A stretch of 64,000 bases of DNA from a virus: positions 1-64,000 of the IMG/VR virus record IMGVR_UViG_3300020156_000029; one strand, written 5' to 3'. Shown piece after piece: positions 49,916-58,842 of this stretch. Positions within the stretch are counted from its first letter, which is position 1. Each line of letters opens with the position of its first letter. The translations under genes were made by a program, and so were the position numbers. The notes beneath the pieces are model-generated. The model was not told the origin of the DNA and ran no database searches. It worked only from the letters and a program-made list of their open reading frames with translations.

Positions 49916-50532
49916 TGACTGCCATGAAACCTCTCAATGTCCTCGTCGGATGTGAATATAGCGGCACCGTCCGAGACGCCTTCAGGGCGCGCGGCCATAA
50001 CGCCATGTCGTGCGACCTTCTGCCAACCGACGCCCCCGGCCCGCACTATCAGGGCAGTGTCTTCGACGTCCTCGACTACCCATGGGACCTGGCGATCTTC
50101 CATCCGCCATGCACCCACCTCGCGGTCAGCGGCTCGCGCCACTTTGAGCCCAAGCGCCTCGACGGCCGGCAGCAGTCGGCGGTGTCGTTTTTCATGCGGC
50201 TGGCCAAGGTCGACATCCCGCGCATCGCGATCGAGAACCCCGTCTGCATCATGTCGTCGGTCTGGCGAAAGCCTGATCAGACGATTCAGCCATGGCAGTT
50301 CGGCCATGGCGAGACGAAGGCGACGTGCCTCTGGCTTAAAGGCCTCCCACGCCTGCAGCCCACGGACGTCGTCGAGGGCCGCGAGGCCCGAGTTCACCGG
50401 ATGCCGCCCAGCGAGGACCGCTGGAAACTGCGGAGCACGACCTATGCCGGGATCGCCGAGGCGATGGCCGAGCAGTGGGGGGATTGGATCGCCGGCGGGT
50501 GCATGGGCGAGCAAACGAGGATGTTCGCATGA
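49915..50532 (+). CDS. Short C5-cytosine-methyltransferase-like protein
   Basis: 205 residues. VLVGCEYSGTVRDAFRARGH (SAM loop), AIFHPPCTHLAVSG (Pro-Cys catalytic motif) and IAIENPV (ENV-like motif) give the C5-methyltransferase order, but the long target-recognition domain is missing. Such short versions are common in phages; some are thought to act on free or phage DNA. Activity is uncertain. Confidence 0.75.
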   Translation: MTAMKPLNVLVGCEYSGTVRDAFRARGHNAMSCDLLPTDAPGPHYQGSVFDVLDYPWDLAIFHPPCTHLAVSGSRHFEPKRLDGRQQSAVSFFMRLAKVDIPRIAIENPVCIMSSVWRKPDQTIQPWQFGHGETKATCLWLKGLPRLQPTDVVEGREARVHRMPPSEDRWKLRSTTYAGIAEAMAEQWGDWIAGGCMGEQTRMFA

Positions 50533-50909
50533 CCGACAAGCCCATCCGCCACACCTTCGAGGCGAAGTCCATGGACGACGCCATGCACCTCCTCCGCGCC
50601 GCCCAGGGAGCCTATTGCTTCGTCTGTCGGCGCTCCGCCTGGCCCAAGGGCCTCATCTACAAGAACCTGGCTGTGTGCGCCCCGTGCGCGCCGTTCGCCC
50701 TAGCGAGAGAACTCATGAACGACGTCGACGAGACCGAAGCCGCCGCCCTCCGCGTTGGGATAGACCGCGCTGGCGAATATCTCGCATCCATCGAGAAGTT
50801 CGACTTGCGCGATCTCTCAGACGCCGAACTCGACGCCTTCTCTGCACATATGCTGTGCGGATACTCTGAAGCCATGAGCGAAGCCGCGAAAAAATCCCCG
50901 CCCATGTAG
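50529..50909 (+). CDS. DUF6511-like protein
   Basis: 126 residues: an N-terminal module with Cys pairs (YCFVCRRSAWPKGLIY...VCAPCAP), likely zinc-binding, then an acidic helical part (ETEAAALRVGIDRAGEYLASIEKFDL, FSAHMLCGYSEAM) like DUF6511 proteins found near phage primases. Four-base overlap with the gene before. Confidence 0.7.
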   Translation: MTDKPIRHTFEAKSMDDAMHLLRAAQGAYCFVCRRSAWPKGLIYKNLAVCAPCAPFALARELMNDVDETEAAALRVGIDRAGEYLASIEKFDLRDLSDAELDAFSAHMLCGYSEAMSEAAKKSPPM

Positions 50910-50913
50910 GGCC

Positions 50914-50953
50914 ATCGCGCCCGACTCGCCTCACTGTCACGCCTCGCTCTAGG
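50914..50953 (+). promoter_or_regulatory. Phage promoter family site 6 (before primase-helicase)
   Basis: Degenerate box ATCGCGCCCGACTCG (50914-50928), 19-base spacer, TCTAGG (50948-50953), eight bases before the primase ATG. It keeps placement and spacing of the family but only partial box identity. Confidence 0.42.
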
Positions 50954-50961
50954 GTTTCTGA

Positions 50962-53340
50962 ATGTCGTCTCCTTTCGCCATCGCTGGGCCTGGCCTGCGC
51001 GACAACGGGATTTCCGTCTTGCCGATCATGCCGGGTGCGAAAGCGCCGGGCACGATCACGGGCGGCACCTGGCGGCTCGAGCACGGCTGGTCCCGCTTCT
51101 GTGACCGCCTCCCGACCAAGTTCGAGATGGGCGCGTGGGTGAAGTGGCCCGACGCCGGCGTCGGCGTGGCGCTCGGCACGGCCAGCGGACGCGACGGCCA
51201 GATTCTCGTCTGTCTGGACTTCGACACCGACGACGCGCGGCTGATCGGGTGCATTCACGAGATCGTCGATCCGAGCCCCGTCCGCAAGAAGGGCCGCAAG
51301 GGCTGGGGCGGCTTCTACCGGGCGAACCCGGCCGTCGAGAATCGCTCCTACAACATCAACGGCGAGCGGGTGCTCGACCTCCTGGCCCACGGCCGCCAGA
51401 CGGTGCTTCCGCCGACCATCCACCCGAGCGGCGGGGAATACGTCTGGCTCGGCAAGGACACCCTCGAGAACCTCGACTTCGACGACCTTCCCGAACTGCC
51501 CGACGACATCGGCGACCGCCTGGCGGAAGTTCTCGCCCCGTTCGGCTACAGCGCCCCAATAGAGCGCGGCCCCGCGCAGGACGTCACGCTCGCCGGGGAG
51601 AGCATTCACCGGGAACTGAACGACGCGGCCCTTCTCAACCTCGACGCCTGGGTGCCGGCGCTCCAACTCTACGGCTGCACGCGATCGGGCGGGCACTATC
51701 GCGCCGTCGCGCACTGGCGGTCGTCCGCCTCCGGCCGGCCGCTGGCCAAGCGCTCGACCAATCTCTCGATCGCCCCCGAGGGCATCAAGGACTTCGGCGA
51801 CGCCGACAAGGGCTATACGCCGCTCGACCTCGTCATGGCCGCGTGTGGTGCCGATCTCGACACGGCGTTCCGTTGGCTGCAGGATCACGTCGCCCCCCAA
51901 AAACCCGTTGTGCTCGCGGCGAAACCCGTCGCGTCCGATACCGTTCCCGCACCGCAAAAAAAACACGGAAATCTGGCGGGCCTGATCGACCCGAACGCGG
52001 AGCCGATCGCCGAGGAGGAGACGTCGGAGGAACAGGTCGAGGAGGCGGCCGTCGAGATCGTCGCCGCCGGCGCGGGCCAGGTCATCCCCGATGCGGTGTG
52101 CTTCCCGCCCGGCATCCTGGGCGAGACCGTGGAATGGATCGTCGACAGCGCGGACACGCCATCGCCGCAACTGTCGCTCGGCGCGGCGATCAGCCTCCTG
52201 GGCGGCCTGATGGGCCGGCGCTTCGAGGGGCCGACGCGGGCGCGCACGAACTTCTATGGCGTCGGCGTAGCGCCGACCGGCTTCGGCAAGGATCACCCGA
52301 TGAAGGCGTGCGTGACGCTGGCCTACGCGGCCGGGCTGCACAAGTTCATCGGCCCCGAGGACGTGAAGTCCGACTCCGCGATCCGCAAACTCCTCGAGGC
52401 GCGGCCGTCCGTGTCGCTGTTCATCGACGAGTTCGGCGGCTACCTGAAGAAGATTCTCGACCGGCGCGCGGCGGCGCACGACAAGCGCTCGCGCGACATG
52501 CTCCTGACCCTGTTCTCGCGCGCCAACGGCATCTATGGCGGCTCGGAGGGCGCGACTGAGAAGGCCGTGCCGATCATGAACCCGAACCTGGGCGTCTACG
52601 GCGTGTCGACGCCCTCGGACCTCTGGGGCGCGTTCTCGAGCGCCAGCGCCGAGGACGGCCTTCTCCCGCGCTTCATCGTCTATTCGGTGCCCGAGGGCCG
52701 GCCGGAGATTGTCGAGGCGTCAGCGGACCCGAGCGAGCCGCCCATGGCCCTGATCCAGCGCCTCCGCGCCATGATGGACGTGCGGCCGAAGGGCAACCTC
52801 AACGGCGTCGGCGGCAACGTCAACAAGCCGATCCGCGCCGAGTGGGGGGAGGGGGCCGCCGAGTGGTTCTCCGTCTACCGGAACATGAAGCGCGAGGAGG
52901 CGATAGTCTCTGGCGGAATGCGCGAGATCGTGGCCAGCCGCCAGGCGGAGCACGTCATCAAGCTCGCCCTCGTCTACGCGGTCGGGTGCGCTCCCGAGGC
53001 CCCCGTGATCACCGTCGCCTCGCTGGAATGGGCGCGGATCGTGGCGGAGTGCTCGGGGGCGGCCTTGCTGGGCGCGCTGGAATCGCGGGTCGCCGACAGC
53101 GACAAGCAGGCGGAATATCTGTGGGTGCTCCGCACGGTGCGCGAGGCCGGCGCGGACGGACTCAAGATGGCCGACCTCGTGCGCGCGGTGCGCGGCAAGT
53201 TCGACAAGCGCCGGTTCGACGACATCCTCGGCCAGCTTGAAGCCGCCGAGGAGGTCGAGAAGGGCATCAGGTCAACGGCGAAGGGCGGCAAGCCGACGAT
53301 GCGTGTGTGGGCTCGCGGGGCGATGGCGGAGGCGGCTTAG
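50962..53340 (+). CDS. Primase-polymerase/helicase replication protein
   Basis: 792 residues. N-terminal prim-pol-like domain: ISVLPIMPGAKAPG, LVCLDFDTDDARLI (catalytic Asp set) and TVLPPTIHPSGGEYVW. A Glu/Val-rich linker near 350, then a DUF3987/helicase-like ATPase with APTGFGKDHP as Walker A (about 435) and SLFIDEFGGYL as Walker B, and a C-terminal winged-helix-like region. It should prime and unwind at the phage origin. No separate DNA polymerase gene is present. Confidence 0.88.
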   Translation: MSSPFAIAGPGLRDNGISVLPIMPGAKAPGTITGGTWRLEHGWSRFCDRLPTKFEMGAWVKWPDAGVGVALGTASGRDGQILVCLDFDTDDARLIGCIHEIVDPSPVRKKGRKGWGGFYRANPAVENRSYNINGERVLDLLAHGRQTVLPPTIHPSGGEYVWLGKDTLENLDFDDLPELPDDIGDRLAEVLAPFGYSAPIERGPAQDVTLAGESIHRELNDAALLNLDAWVPALQLYGCTRSGGHYRAVAHWRSSASGRPLAKRSTNLSIAPEGIKDFGDADKGYTPLDLVMAACGADLDTAFRWLQDHVAPQKPVVLAAKPVASDTVPAPQKKHGNLAGLIDPNAEPIAEEETSEEQVEEAAVEIVAAGAGQVIPDAVCFPPGILGETVEWIVDSADTPSPQLSLGAAISLLGGLMGRRFEGPTRARTNFYGVGVAPTGFGKDHPMKACVTLAYAAGLHKFIGPEDVKSDSAIRKLLEARPSVSLFIDEFGGYLKKILDRRAAAHDKRSRDMLLTLFSRANGIYGGSEGATEKAVPIMNPNLGVYGVSTPSDLWGAFSSASAEDGLLPRFIVYSVPEGRPEIVEASADPSEPPMALIQRLRAMMDVRPKGNLNGVGGNVNKPIRAEWGEGAAEWFSVYRNMKREEAIVSGGMREIVASRQAEHVIKLALVYAVGCAPEAPVITVASLEWARIVAECSGAALLGALESRVADSDKQAEYLWVLRTVREAGADGLKMADLVRAVRGKFDKRRFDDILGQLEAAEEVEKGIRSTAKGGKPTMRVWARGAMAEAA

Positions 53341-53609
53341 GTCTCTGCCTTATAGTCGGTGTCGATCCGGCGGCGGTTGTGGCGGTTGTCTCGTGTGGCG
53401 AAGACGACGCCTGGACGCGACATAGCCGCCGCAATCTCGGCGTCGTTGGCCGTAACCGATCCGAACTCGCGAAGCGTTCGCGCCGCGATCCCGAGTGCTC
53501 TTGCGGCGACTGCCTGGGATGGTGCGGCGACAACGCGCCGTCCAGCCTCGGGCGTGCCGATGCCGTAGACCTTTAGGCGGACCTCGCGACGGGCAGAGCG
53601 GTCGGTCAC
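53337..53609 (-). CDS. Hypothetical early protein, 90 residues
   Basis: Convergent with the primase (stops overlap). LKVYGIGTPEAGRRVVAAPSQAVAARALGIAA resembles small phage proteins with the pattern W/Y-x-x-x-P-x-x-G-x-x-R-x-x-V-A-A-x-S; function unknown. Overlaps the gene before by four bases. Confidence 0.68.
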   Translation of the reverse strand: MTDRSARREVRLKVYGIGTPEAGRRVVAAPSQAVAARALGIAARTLREFGSVTANDAEIAAAMSRPGVVFATRDNRHNRRRIDTDYKAET

Positions 53610-54355
53610 GACCGGCGATCCCGGTTGTTCGCGACCTCGTAGCGAGCCAACTCGAGCGCATCCGGGGAGTCCATGACAGCCAGGCGCGCGGCGTCGGCCT
53701 CGGCGTCCAGCGCGGCGAGGAAGGCGAGGGCAGACCCGCGACCCGCCACGCCCTCCGCGACCTTTCGCACGAGCGCCAGCATCTCGCCGACCTTGCCCTT
53801 CACGATGTGGTCGGCCGCCGCTTGGGCGCTGGCGCGGTGGTGCGCCGCGATCCGCTCCTCATAGGCGGCCTTGCGGGCATCGACCTCGACTTGGGTTGGG
53901 ACCAGGCCGCGCGACAGGGCAACGGCGATGATCTCGAGGAAGTGCTCTTGCTTCTCGGCCGCCGCGCCTTGGTGGCTGTCGTAGGTGGAGAGCTTGACGC
54001 CCTCGTCTCCCAGGTCGCGCAGATTGTAGCCGCGAGAGAAACCCGAGGGGCGGAAGGTCGCGCGGTGCTCGCCGTCGATGATGACCTTGCGGTCGTAGCC
54101 GATCGACGACGGATAGGGCTTGTCGCCCCTCACGATCTCGATGGCGTGCTCGGCGAAGATCGCCTGAACGGCGGCCAGGTGGCGGTCGACCGCTTCCTTG
54201 GCGGCGGCCTGGGCGGCTTCGCGGGTGGGAAGATCGCGGGCGGAGGGGCAGAACTTCACGTCGTAACCCCAGGTCTTCGGCTGATTGCTGTAGCCGCCGA
54301 ACGACTGGACACACGGCGCGGCCAGGGTGAGGGCGGGGTTCCACGCGGTTTTCAT
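53606..54355 (-). CDS. Hypothetical early protein, 249 residues
   Basis: Starts MKTAWNPALTLAAPCVQSFGGYSNQ; the middle has EIVRGDKPYPSSIGYDRKVIIDG and the C-terminal half is an Ala-rich coiled coil. A good GGGAGAG precedes the ATG and an operator-bearing promoter lies 30 bases upstream. Not recognised. Confidence 0.72.
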   Translation of the reverse strand: MKTAWNPALTLAAPCVQSFGGYSNQPKTWGYDVKFCPSARDLPTREAAQAAAKEAVDRHLAAVQAIFAEHAIEIVRGDKPYPSSIGYDRKVIIDGEHRATFRPSGFSRGYNLRDLGDEGVKLSTYDSHQGAAAEKQEHFLEIIAVALSRGLVPTQVEVDARKAAYEERIAAHHRASAQAAADHIVKGKVGEMLALVRKVAEGVAGRGSALAFLAALDAEADAARLAVMDSPDALELARYEVANNRDRRS

Positions 54356-54381
54356 CAGGGTCTCTCCCGTTGCTGATATGC

Positions 54382-54413
54382 GTTTTTATTCCATGCGTCG
54401 GAGGGGCTGTCAA
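54382..54413 (-). promoter_or_regulatory. Early promoter with operator-like repeat
   Basis: TTGACA (54413-54408), 17-base spacer, AATAAA (54390-54385) lying within GGAATAAAAAC (54392-54382). CGGATTTATCCG sits just upstream of the -35. Drives the 54355-53337 genes. Confidence 0.65.
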
Positions 54414-54434
54414 CGGATAAATCCGCCGAGCACG

Positions 54435-54462
54435 AAAAAAGCCCCGGTGGTGTGCCGGGGCT
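54435..54462 (-). terminator. Intrinsic terminator between early units
   Basis: Minus strand AGCCCCGG (54462-54455), seven-base loop, CCGGGGCT (54447-54440), then TTTTTT. Ends the unit 55404-54484 and insulates it from the next promoter. Confidence 0.85.
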
Positions 54463-54483
54463 TTCGTTCCTAGTGGGCGGGGC

Positions 54484-55404
54484 TTAGGGCTTCTCGGTCG
54501 ATCCGATCTGGCGCAGGGCTGAGGCGGCGCGGTCTAGGCGTTCAATCTCGGCAACGATCAGAGCACCGGCCTTCACCAGATCGCGGCGTCGATCTCCCGT
54601 TGGCTTCCACCAGCGAGGGTCCCAAGATGCGGGCCAAGGGGTCGGCACGCGCTTTTTCCTCGTCCCCCACACTGGCGTTTCACCCCGGCCGCCCGAAACA
54701 TCGTCTGTGTAGGTGACGACCTTGCTTCCGCAATCGACCCCGCCTGCGTAGGAAGCGGCGGCCAAGCCCAGCGAGTAATCGTCGTGCTCGTCGTCGTGTT
54801 GGGGCGTCCAGCCTTCGCCTTCGACTTGCCGCCGCCGCTCTTCAATGATCGCCTCCACCGCCACGGACAGCCGGGGGTCGGGCGTAGGCGGGTGGGCGAA
54901 GAGCGGCACATTGATCCGGCTGTTCGGCTCACCCCACATGCTTGCTGCCTCACGAGGATTGGCCTTCAACCGATCCATCTGAAACGGCAGCGTCCACGCC
55001 ACCGCCTCCCCATCGCGGGGCTCCGGCTTGTAGGCATCCGGGGCGGCGGGGCGGTCCTCTTTTTCGACACCTCTAGGTGTTCCACAGTAACAGTGAGCCA
55101 TTTCGTCCGAGAACGAAGTGCGGCCCCAACATTTCGGGCCATGTCTCCCCTCCCCCGCATCGGTGGCGCGGGGCTCCGCTCCTGCCGTGAGGGCGGCGAT
55201 GTAGTCCTTGACCGGATCGGGGCACCAATCAGCGATGTAGCGCTCAACATCCGCTTTGGTCCAACCTTCCGACAGCGCCACAGGGGCAGGCGCGGCGGGG
55301 GTGGCGCGACCACTGGCATCGCTCGTCTCGCGCCAACGCCGGCTGGCATCGGCGGACTTGGCGCTGCTGTAGGGCTGGGGCCAAGGCCTTGCGTCATTCG
55401 TCAT
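54484..55404 (-). CDS. Hypothetical early protein with phage C-terminal module
   Basis: 306 residues. The C-terminal 110 residues (AVEAIIEERRRQVEGEGWTPQHDDEH split from WKPTGDRRRDLVKAGALIVAEIERLDR) are a widely distributed phage module found in Ea22-like proteins. The N-terminal half is Pro/Ala-rich with KCWGRTSFSDEMAHCYCGT as possible metal site. Function unknown. Confidence 0.72.
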   Translation of the reverse strand: MTNDARPWPQPYSSAKSADASRRWRETSDASGRATPAAPAPVALSEGWTKADVERYIADWCPDPVKDYIAALTAGAEPRATDAGEGRHGPKCWGRTSFSDEMAHCYCGTPRGVEKEDRPAAPDAYKPEPRDGEAVAWTLPFQMDRLKANPREAASMWGEPNSRINVPLFAHPPTPDPRLSVAVEAIIEERRRQVEGEGWTPQHDDEHDDYSLGLAAASYAGGVDCGSKVVTYTDDVSGGRGETPVWGTRKKRVPTPWPASWDPRWWKPTGDRRRDLVKAGALIVAEIERLDRAASALRQIGSTEKP

Positions 55405-55407
55405 TGC

Positions 55408-55635
55408 TCAAGCCCTCCCCAGCACCGCCTCGACGCGGTCAGCGGCGACCGTCGCCTGGCCGCCGAACACGCGGGCCGTCTCCGCGACGCCGGGCGGGAT
55501 GGCGGAGCCGAGGCCCTGAAGCTCATCAGCCAGCGCGGACGCCCGGCGGGCGATGTCGGCGAGGTCATGAGCCACCTGACGGCCAGCGGCGCGGGCCTCC
55601 TCCATCAGGGCGGCGATCTCTTGGGAACGGGTCAT
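55408..55635 (-). CDS. Small coiled-coil protein, 75 residues
   Basis: MTRSQEIAALMEEARAAGRQVAH and further Ala/Asp-rich helices. GAGGAGAG upstream of the ATG at 55635. Three bases before the next gene. Not recognised. Confidence 0.68.
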   Translation of the reverse strand: MTRSQEIAALMEEARAAGRQVAHDLADIARRASALADELQGLGSAIPPGVAETARVFGGQATVAADRVEAVLGRA

Positions 55636-55657
55636 GCAATCTCTCCTCTGCAATGAC

Positions 55658-55689
55658 GGAATGAAACCGCACATGAGGAATAAAGTCAA
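55658..55689 (-). promoter_or_regulatory. Early promoter with two operator-like repeats
   Basis: TTGACT (55689-55684), spacer starting with TTTATTCC (55685-55677), -10 TTTCAT (55666-55661) inside a second repeat GTTTCATTCC (55667-55658). The -35 overlaps the end of the upstream gene. Confidence 0.62.
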
Positions 55690-56024
55690 GCGTTATCGCG
55701 GTCGATCAGCGCGAGAACTTCGTCGCCGAGTTTCGTCCGCGTCCAGCCTAGGCGGCCCAGGCTCACGAGGCCCTCGAGCGCGGGGCGCGTCAGGTCGTGG
55801 CGTGCGGCTGTCTCCGGCGAGCGAAGGGCCGCGATCGCCTCGGGAATGCGCGGCACAACGTTCCGCCGGAGGATGTCGTCGCGACAGGCCGCCTTGTGCT
55901 GGGCCAGGCGCTCCGCATCCTCCGGCGAGATCGTACCGGCCAGCTTCGTCCGCTCGAGCGGCCAGGCCTCGGTGAGGTCCAGCCGTCGAGGGTCGAAGCG
56001 GAAGCGGTCGGCGTCCGAGGTCAC
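55686..56024 (-). CDS. Hypothetical protein, 112 residues
   Basis: GTG start overlapping the stop of the 42-residue gene. Sequence RFDPRRLDLTEAWPLERTKLAGT...GLVSLGRLGWTRTKLGDEVLALID, helical with a winged-helix-like ending. Not recognised. Confidence 0.65.
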   Translation of the reverse strand: MTSDADRFRFDPRRLDLTEAWPLERTKLAGTISPEDAERLAQHKAACRDDILRRNVVPRIPEAIAALRSPETAARHDLTRPALEGLVSLGRLGWTRTKLGDEVLALIDRDNA

Positions 56025-56149
56025 AGGATTTCGAGCACCGGAGCGCCGTCGTCACCCCAGAAGACGCGCCACTGGCCAGGCACCGCATAGCGCTGGAACC
56101 GGCCAGCGCGGAGGCCGGCTAGGGCCTCCGCTTGGGTCAGGGTCTTCAC
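56021..56149 (-). CDS. Very small protein, 42 residues
   Basis: GTG start; both ends overlap neighbouring genes by four bases. Reads MKTLTQAEALAGLRAGRFQR followed by YAVPGQWRVFWGDDGAPVLEIL, a helix plus a beta hairpin. Coupling at both ends supports it as a real gene. Confidence 0.6.
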   Translation of the reverse strand: MKTLTQAEALAGLRAGRFQRYAVPGQWRVFWGDDGAPVLEIL

Positions 56150-57576
56150 GAGACGCGGCCTAGGTCGTCGAGCGCGATGGTGTAGAAGTTGCCGGAGAAC
56201 TCGACGGCCGCGATGCCCTGGGCGATGTGGCGGATTTCGCCGACGTCGTCGCTGTAGGGGCCGACCACGCTATCGCCAACGGAGAGCGGCCCCGCCGGGG
56301 CCGGCTCGTGGCCCGCGAAGCTCTCAGCTTTGGGCCACTCCGTCACGCGCTCGATGCGGAGCGGCTTGTGCGCGTCGCGGTGATCGACCTCGCACACCTT
56401 GACCCGCACGAGCACCGTGTCGCCCGGCTTCACGTCCTCCACGCGCACCGGCCGGAGGTCGCGGGCGACGTCGGCGATGGTGCGGATGGGCTCGTCGTGA
56501 GGCCGGATTTCGTTGACGTCGTAGGTGTACTCGCCTCGACCCTGACCGTCCCAATCCACACGCCAGGTTCCCGGTTGCACGACTTCAGCGATCGTGCCGG
56601 GGATGCTGCTGGCGAAGTCGCGGCCCCTCGGCCAGTAAACGACCCGGTCGCCGACCTTGAATGCGGCCTCCTCGGAGCCGGAGGCGACGGGAGCGGCGGC
56701 GGGCTCATCCTTCGCGATGCGGAAGGCGACGATGTCGCCGGGGTGAGGGGCCGCGTCGTGCGTCCAGTCTTCAGCGGCGCAAGACTCGCCCGCAATCTGA
56801 GCGAAGGCCTCATCGCCGTCACGATGGCGGACGTCGACCCGGACACCCGGCACCGGGTTTTCGCCGCCGGCCCAGGTGATCCACCCATCGGCGTCAGGAC
56901 GTCCGATGAAGGTGACGTGACAAAGGCTGAAGGCACCCGACATGCCGTTGACGCGAACAGCGATCGAATCGAGTCGGCCGTCGTAGGTGTCTTCGACCAC
57001 GGCGACACCGCTCCACAACTTACGCGCCGTTTCGTTGCCGCAGTCGTAGTCGATCACCACCACGTCACCCACCTTCAGGGGGCGGGCCGTCGCGCTGTTC
57101 AGGCGCTCGCCCTGGGGCGGGGCGGCGGGAGCCTCAACCGACGTGGCCGGGCGATGCACGAGGCGGAAGGTTCCGCCCGGCCAATGACAGACATAGCCCG
57201 CGTCGCAAGCCTCGATCATGCAGCCGTCGCTATAGGCGATGGACAGCCCCTTGACCGTGTAGCGCCTGCCCTGGGTTAGGCGACGGCCGATTTGCCCGGT
57301 GGAATAATCCTCGAGCGCCTCCACCACGTCGCCCGGCTGCAGCTTCACGACCTCGCCGGCGCGGGCGATGAGGGTGAAGTTCTTCAGGAGCCATCCGCCG
57401 AGCGTGGCCCACTCCCCGCCGACCCTCAACTCCACGTCGCCGCTAGACGTGGGCGATGGTTTTGCTTCAAACACGTCGCCAATCTCAACCGGCCGGGGGG
57501 TGCAGAGGATAGGGCTAAGCAACCTCACCACGTCACCCACGCGCGGCTCCTCGCCGCTCTTGTAGGCAGTTCCCAT
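56146..57576 (-). CDS. Repeat protein built of about seven SH3/KOW-like modules
   Basis: 476 residues. The motif [hydrophobic]-x-x-GD-x-V recurs: RVGDVVRLLSP, LQPGDVVEALED, LKVGDVVVIDYD, HPGDIVAFRI, FKVGDRVVYWPRG, VKPGDTVLVRVKV and LSVGDSVVGPYSDD, each followed by a beta-rich 50-60 residue module. This suggests a string of small beta barrels that bind nucleic acid, protein or glycan. Related to the 32935-33516 protein at its start. No enzymatic motif. Confidence 0.72.
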   Translation of the reverse strand: MGTAYKSGEEPRVGDVVRLLSPILCTPRPVEIGDVFEAKPSPTSSGDVELRVGGEWATLGGWLLKNFTLIARAGEVVKLQPGDVVEALEDYSTGQIGRRLTQGRRYTVKGLSIAYSDGCMIEACDAGYVCHWPGGTFRLVHRPATSVEAPAAPPQGERLNSATARPLKVGDVVVIDYDCGNETARKLWSGVAVVEDTYDGRLDSIAVRVNGMSGAFSLCHVTFIGRPDADGWITWAGGENPVPGVRVDVRHRDGDEAFAQIAGESCAAEDWTHDAAPHPGDIVAFRIAKDEPAAAPVASGSEEAAFKVGDRVVYWPRGRDFASSIPGTIAEVVQPGTWRVDWDGQGRGEYTYDVNEIRPHDEPIRTIADVARDLRPVRVEDVKPGDTVLVRVKVCEVDHRDAHKPLRIERVTEWPKAESFAGHEPAPAGPLSVGDSVVGPYSDDVGEIRHIAQGIAAVEFSGNFYTIALDDLGRVS

Positions 57577-57601
57577 CTAAGCTCTCTCCTGCAATGATTT
57601 G

Positions 57602-57648
57602 GGAATAAAAACTTATGTAGTCGTGACCCGCTTCTAGGGGCGTGTCAA
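57602..57648 (-). promoter_or_regulatory. Early promoter region with operator-like repeat
   Basis: TTGACA (57648-57643) preceded by an A-rich relative of the ATTTATCCG upstream element, and GTTTTTATTCCC (57612-57601) downstream. No convincing -10 at 16-18 bases; the repeat is further from the -35 than in other copies, so this unit may differ in control. Confidence 0.48.
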
Positions 57649-57974
57649 CCGATTTTTCCGTTGGCCCGAGCCTCGCGGCGGGCCAGCACACGGCGCGCGG
57701 CCTCGGCGGCCTGGCCTTCGCCCGACGCGGTGCGGGCCAGGGCTTCCGACGACGTCGGCTCGCGCACCTCGCCTCGCGCGATCAGGGCCGCCCATTCGAC
57801 GCGCAAGGCGGCCCGGCGGGCTTCTAGCTCGGCGTCGGCCGCGACCATGCGCTTGACGGCTCGGCGGTGCGCGGCGTCGCTCATGTGGCCGCGCGCGTGC
57901 AAGCCCGGCTCGCCGAACAGGTGACGGCCCGCGCCGCGCGATGTGGCGAACGCCTCGAAGGTCTGGACGATCAC
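57645..57974 (-). CDS. Hypothetical helical protein, 109 residues
   Basis: GTG start at 57974 overlapping the gene upstream (GTGA). TFEAFATSRGAGRHLFGEPGLHARG is followed by an Arg/Ala-rich coiled coil (HRRAVKRMVAADAELEARRAAL). Its stop lies in the promoter of the 476-residue gene. Not recognised. Confidence 0.65.
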   Translation of the reverse strand: MIVQTFEAFATSRGAGRHLFGEPGLHARGHMSDAAHRRAVKRMVAADAELEARRAALRVEWAALIARGEVREPTSSEALARTASGEGQAAEAARRVLARREARANGKIG

Positions 57975-58330
57975 GCGGGGCGTTCCAACTGGCCGACGCA
58001 CTCGCCGGCATCCCAGAGCGCGCCGTAGCGGACGCGATGCGCCTGAAGGTTGATGTTGTTGTGAAACGGATTCACCTCGGCGGGCTTGGCGAGGCGGAGG
58101 AGGCCCGCATAGCCGCCCGCATAACCAAGGTGCAGTTCGTCGCGCGAGCGCGTCCCGTATTTGTCGCGGCGGACATACTTGAACATCTGGCCAGGTTCGC
58201 GCCCCTCGTCGTGGTGAGGCCCGCTCGCCCAGGTCACTTCGGCCCAGGCGTCGCCGAACCACGAATGAAGCTGGATCAGGTCGCCGACCTCAATGCACGG
58301 GGTCGGCCCATCTGTGCGGGTGTCGTGCAT
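57971..58330 (-). CDS. Hypothetical protein, 119 residues
   Basis: CIEVGDLIQLHSWFGDAWAEVTW begins a small beta-barrel-like region, again with a VGD motif; later HHDEGREPGQMFKYVRRDKYG. ATGA overlap with the upstream gene. Not recognised. Confidence 0.68.
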   Translation of the reverse strand: MHDTRTDGPTPCIEVGDLIQLHSWFGDAWAEVTWASGPHHDEGREPGQMFKYVRRDKYGTRSRDELHLGYAGGYAGLLRLAKPAEVNPFHNNINLQAHRVRYGALWDAGECVGQLERPA

Positions 58331-58818
58331 CACGCCGCGCCCTCGAACACCACCGCACCGAAGCCCAGGCCGGTCAGGTGCTCGGCAATCGCGGCGTTGG
58401 CGCAGTTCATGGCGGAGGAGGCCCGCCCACCTTCCACCGTCACGGTGTGGTACGGCGTCAGTTCGATGCGAGCGGCCCAGGTGCGGCCCTCGCGGGCAAT
58501 CGTGCCGATCATCGCGCCAACGTGGCAGGGAGCGCCGCCGATGGCCGCCAGGACCGCGCGTGGGGCATACAGCCGCCAGATGGGACGGCCGCGCATGTCC
58601 TCGCACCTCCACTCGAGCGAGACAGCCTCGCCAGCGGGAGCCGGGCCAGCAATGGGGCGGAGGCGTTCGGCGGCCGAGATCGGGTCCAGCGTCACGCCGT
58701 CCAGTGTCACGGCCTCGATGATGCAGCGACCCTCGCTGAAGTCATAGGCGCACTCGATCGAGTGGCCCAAGGCCTTCGCGACGTTGACGAGGCGGGTAAG
58801 TTCGGCGTTCGAGATCAT
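58330..58818 (-). CDS. Hypothetical early protein, 162 residues
   Basis: MISNAELTRLVNVAKALGHSIEC...TVTVEGGRASSAMNCANAAIAEHL; mixed alpha/beta. It is the first gene after an operator-bearing promoter at 58.85 kb. Not recognised. Confidence 0.68.
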   Translation of the reverse strand: MISNAELTRLVNVAKALGHSIECAYDFSEGRCIIEAVTLDGVTLDPISAAERLRPIAGPAPAGEAVSLEWRCEDMRGRPIWRLYAPRAVLAAIGGAPCHVGAMIGTIAREGRTWAARIELTPYHTVTVEGGRASSAMNCANAAIAEHLTGLGFGAVVFEGAA

Positions 58819-58842
58819 GGCGTGTGCTCCGTGTTGATAGGT

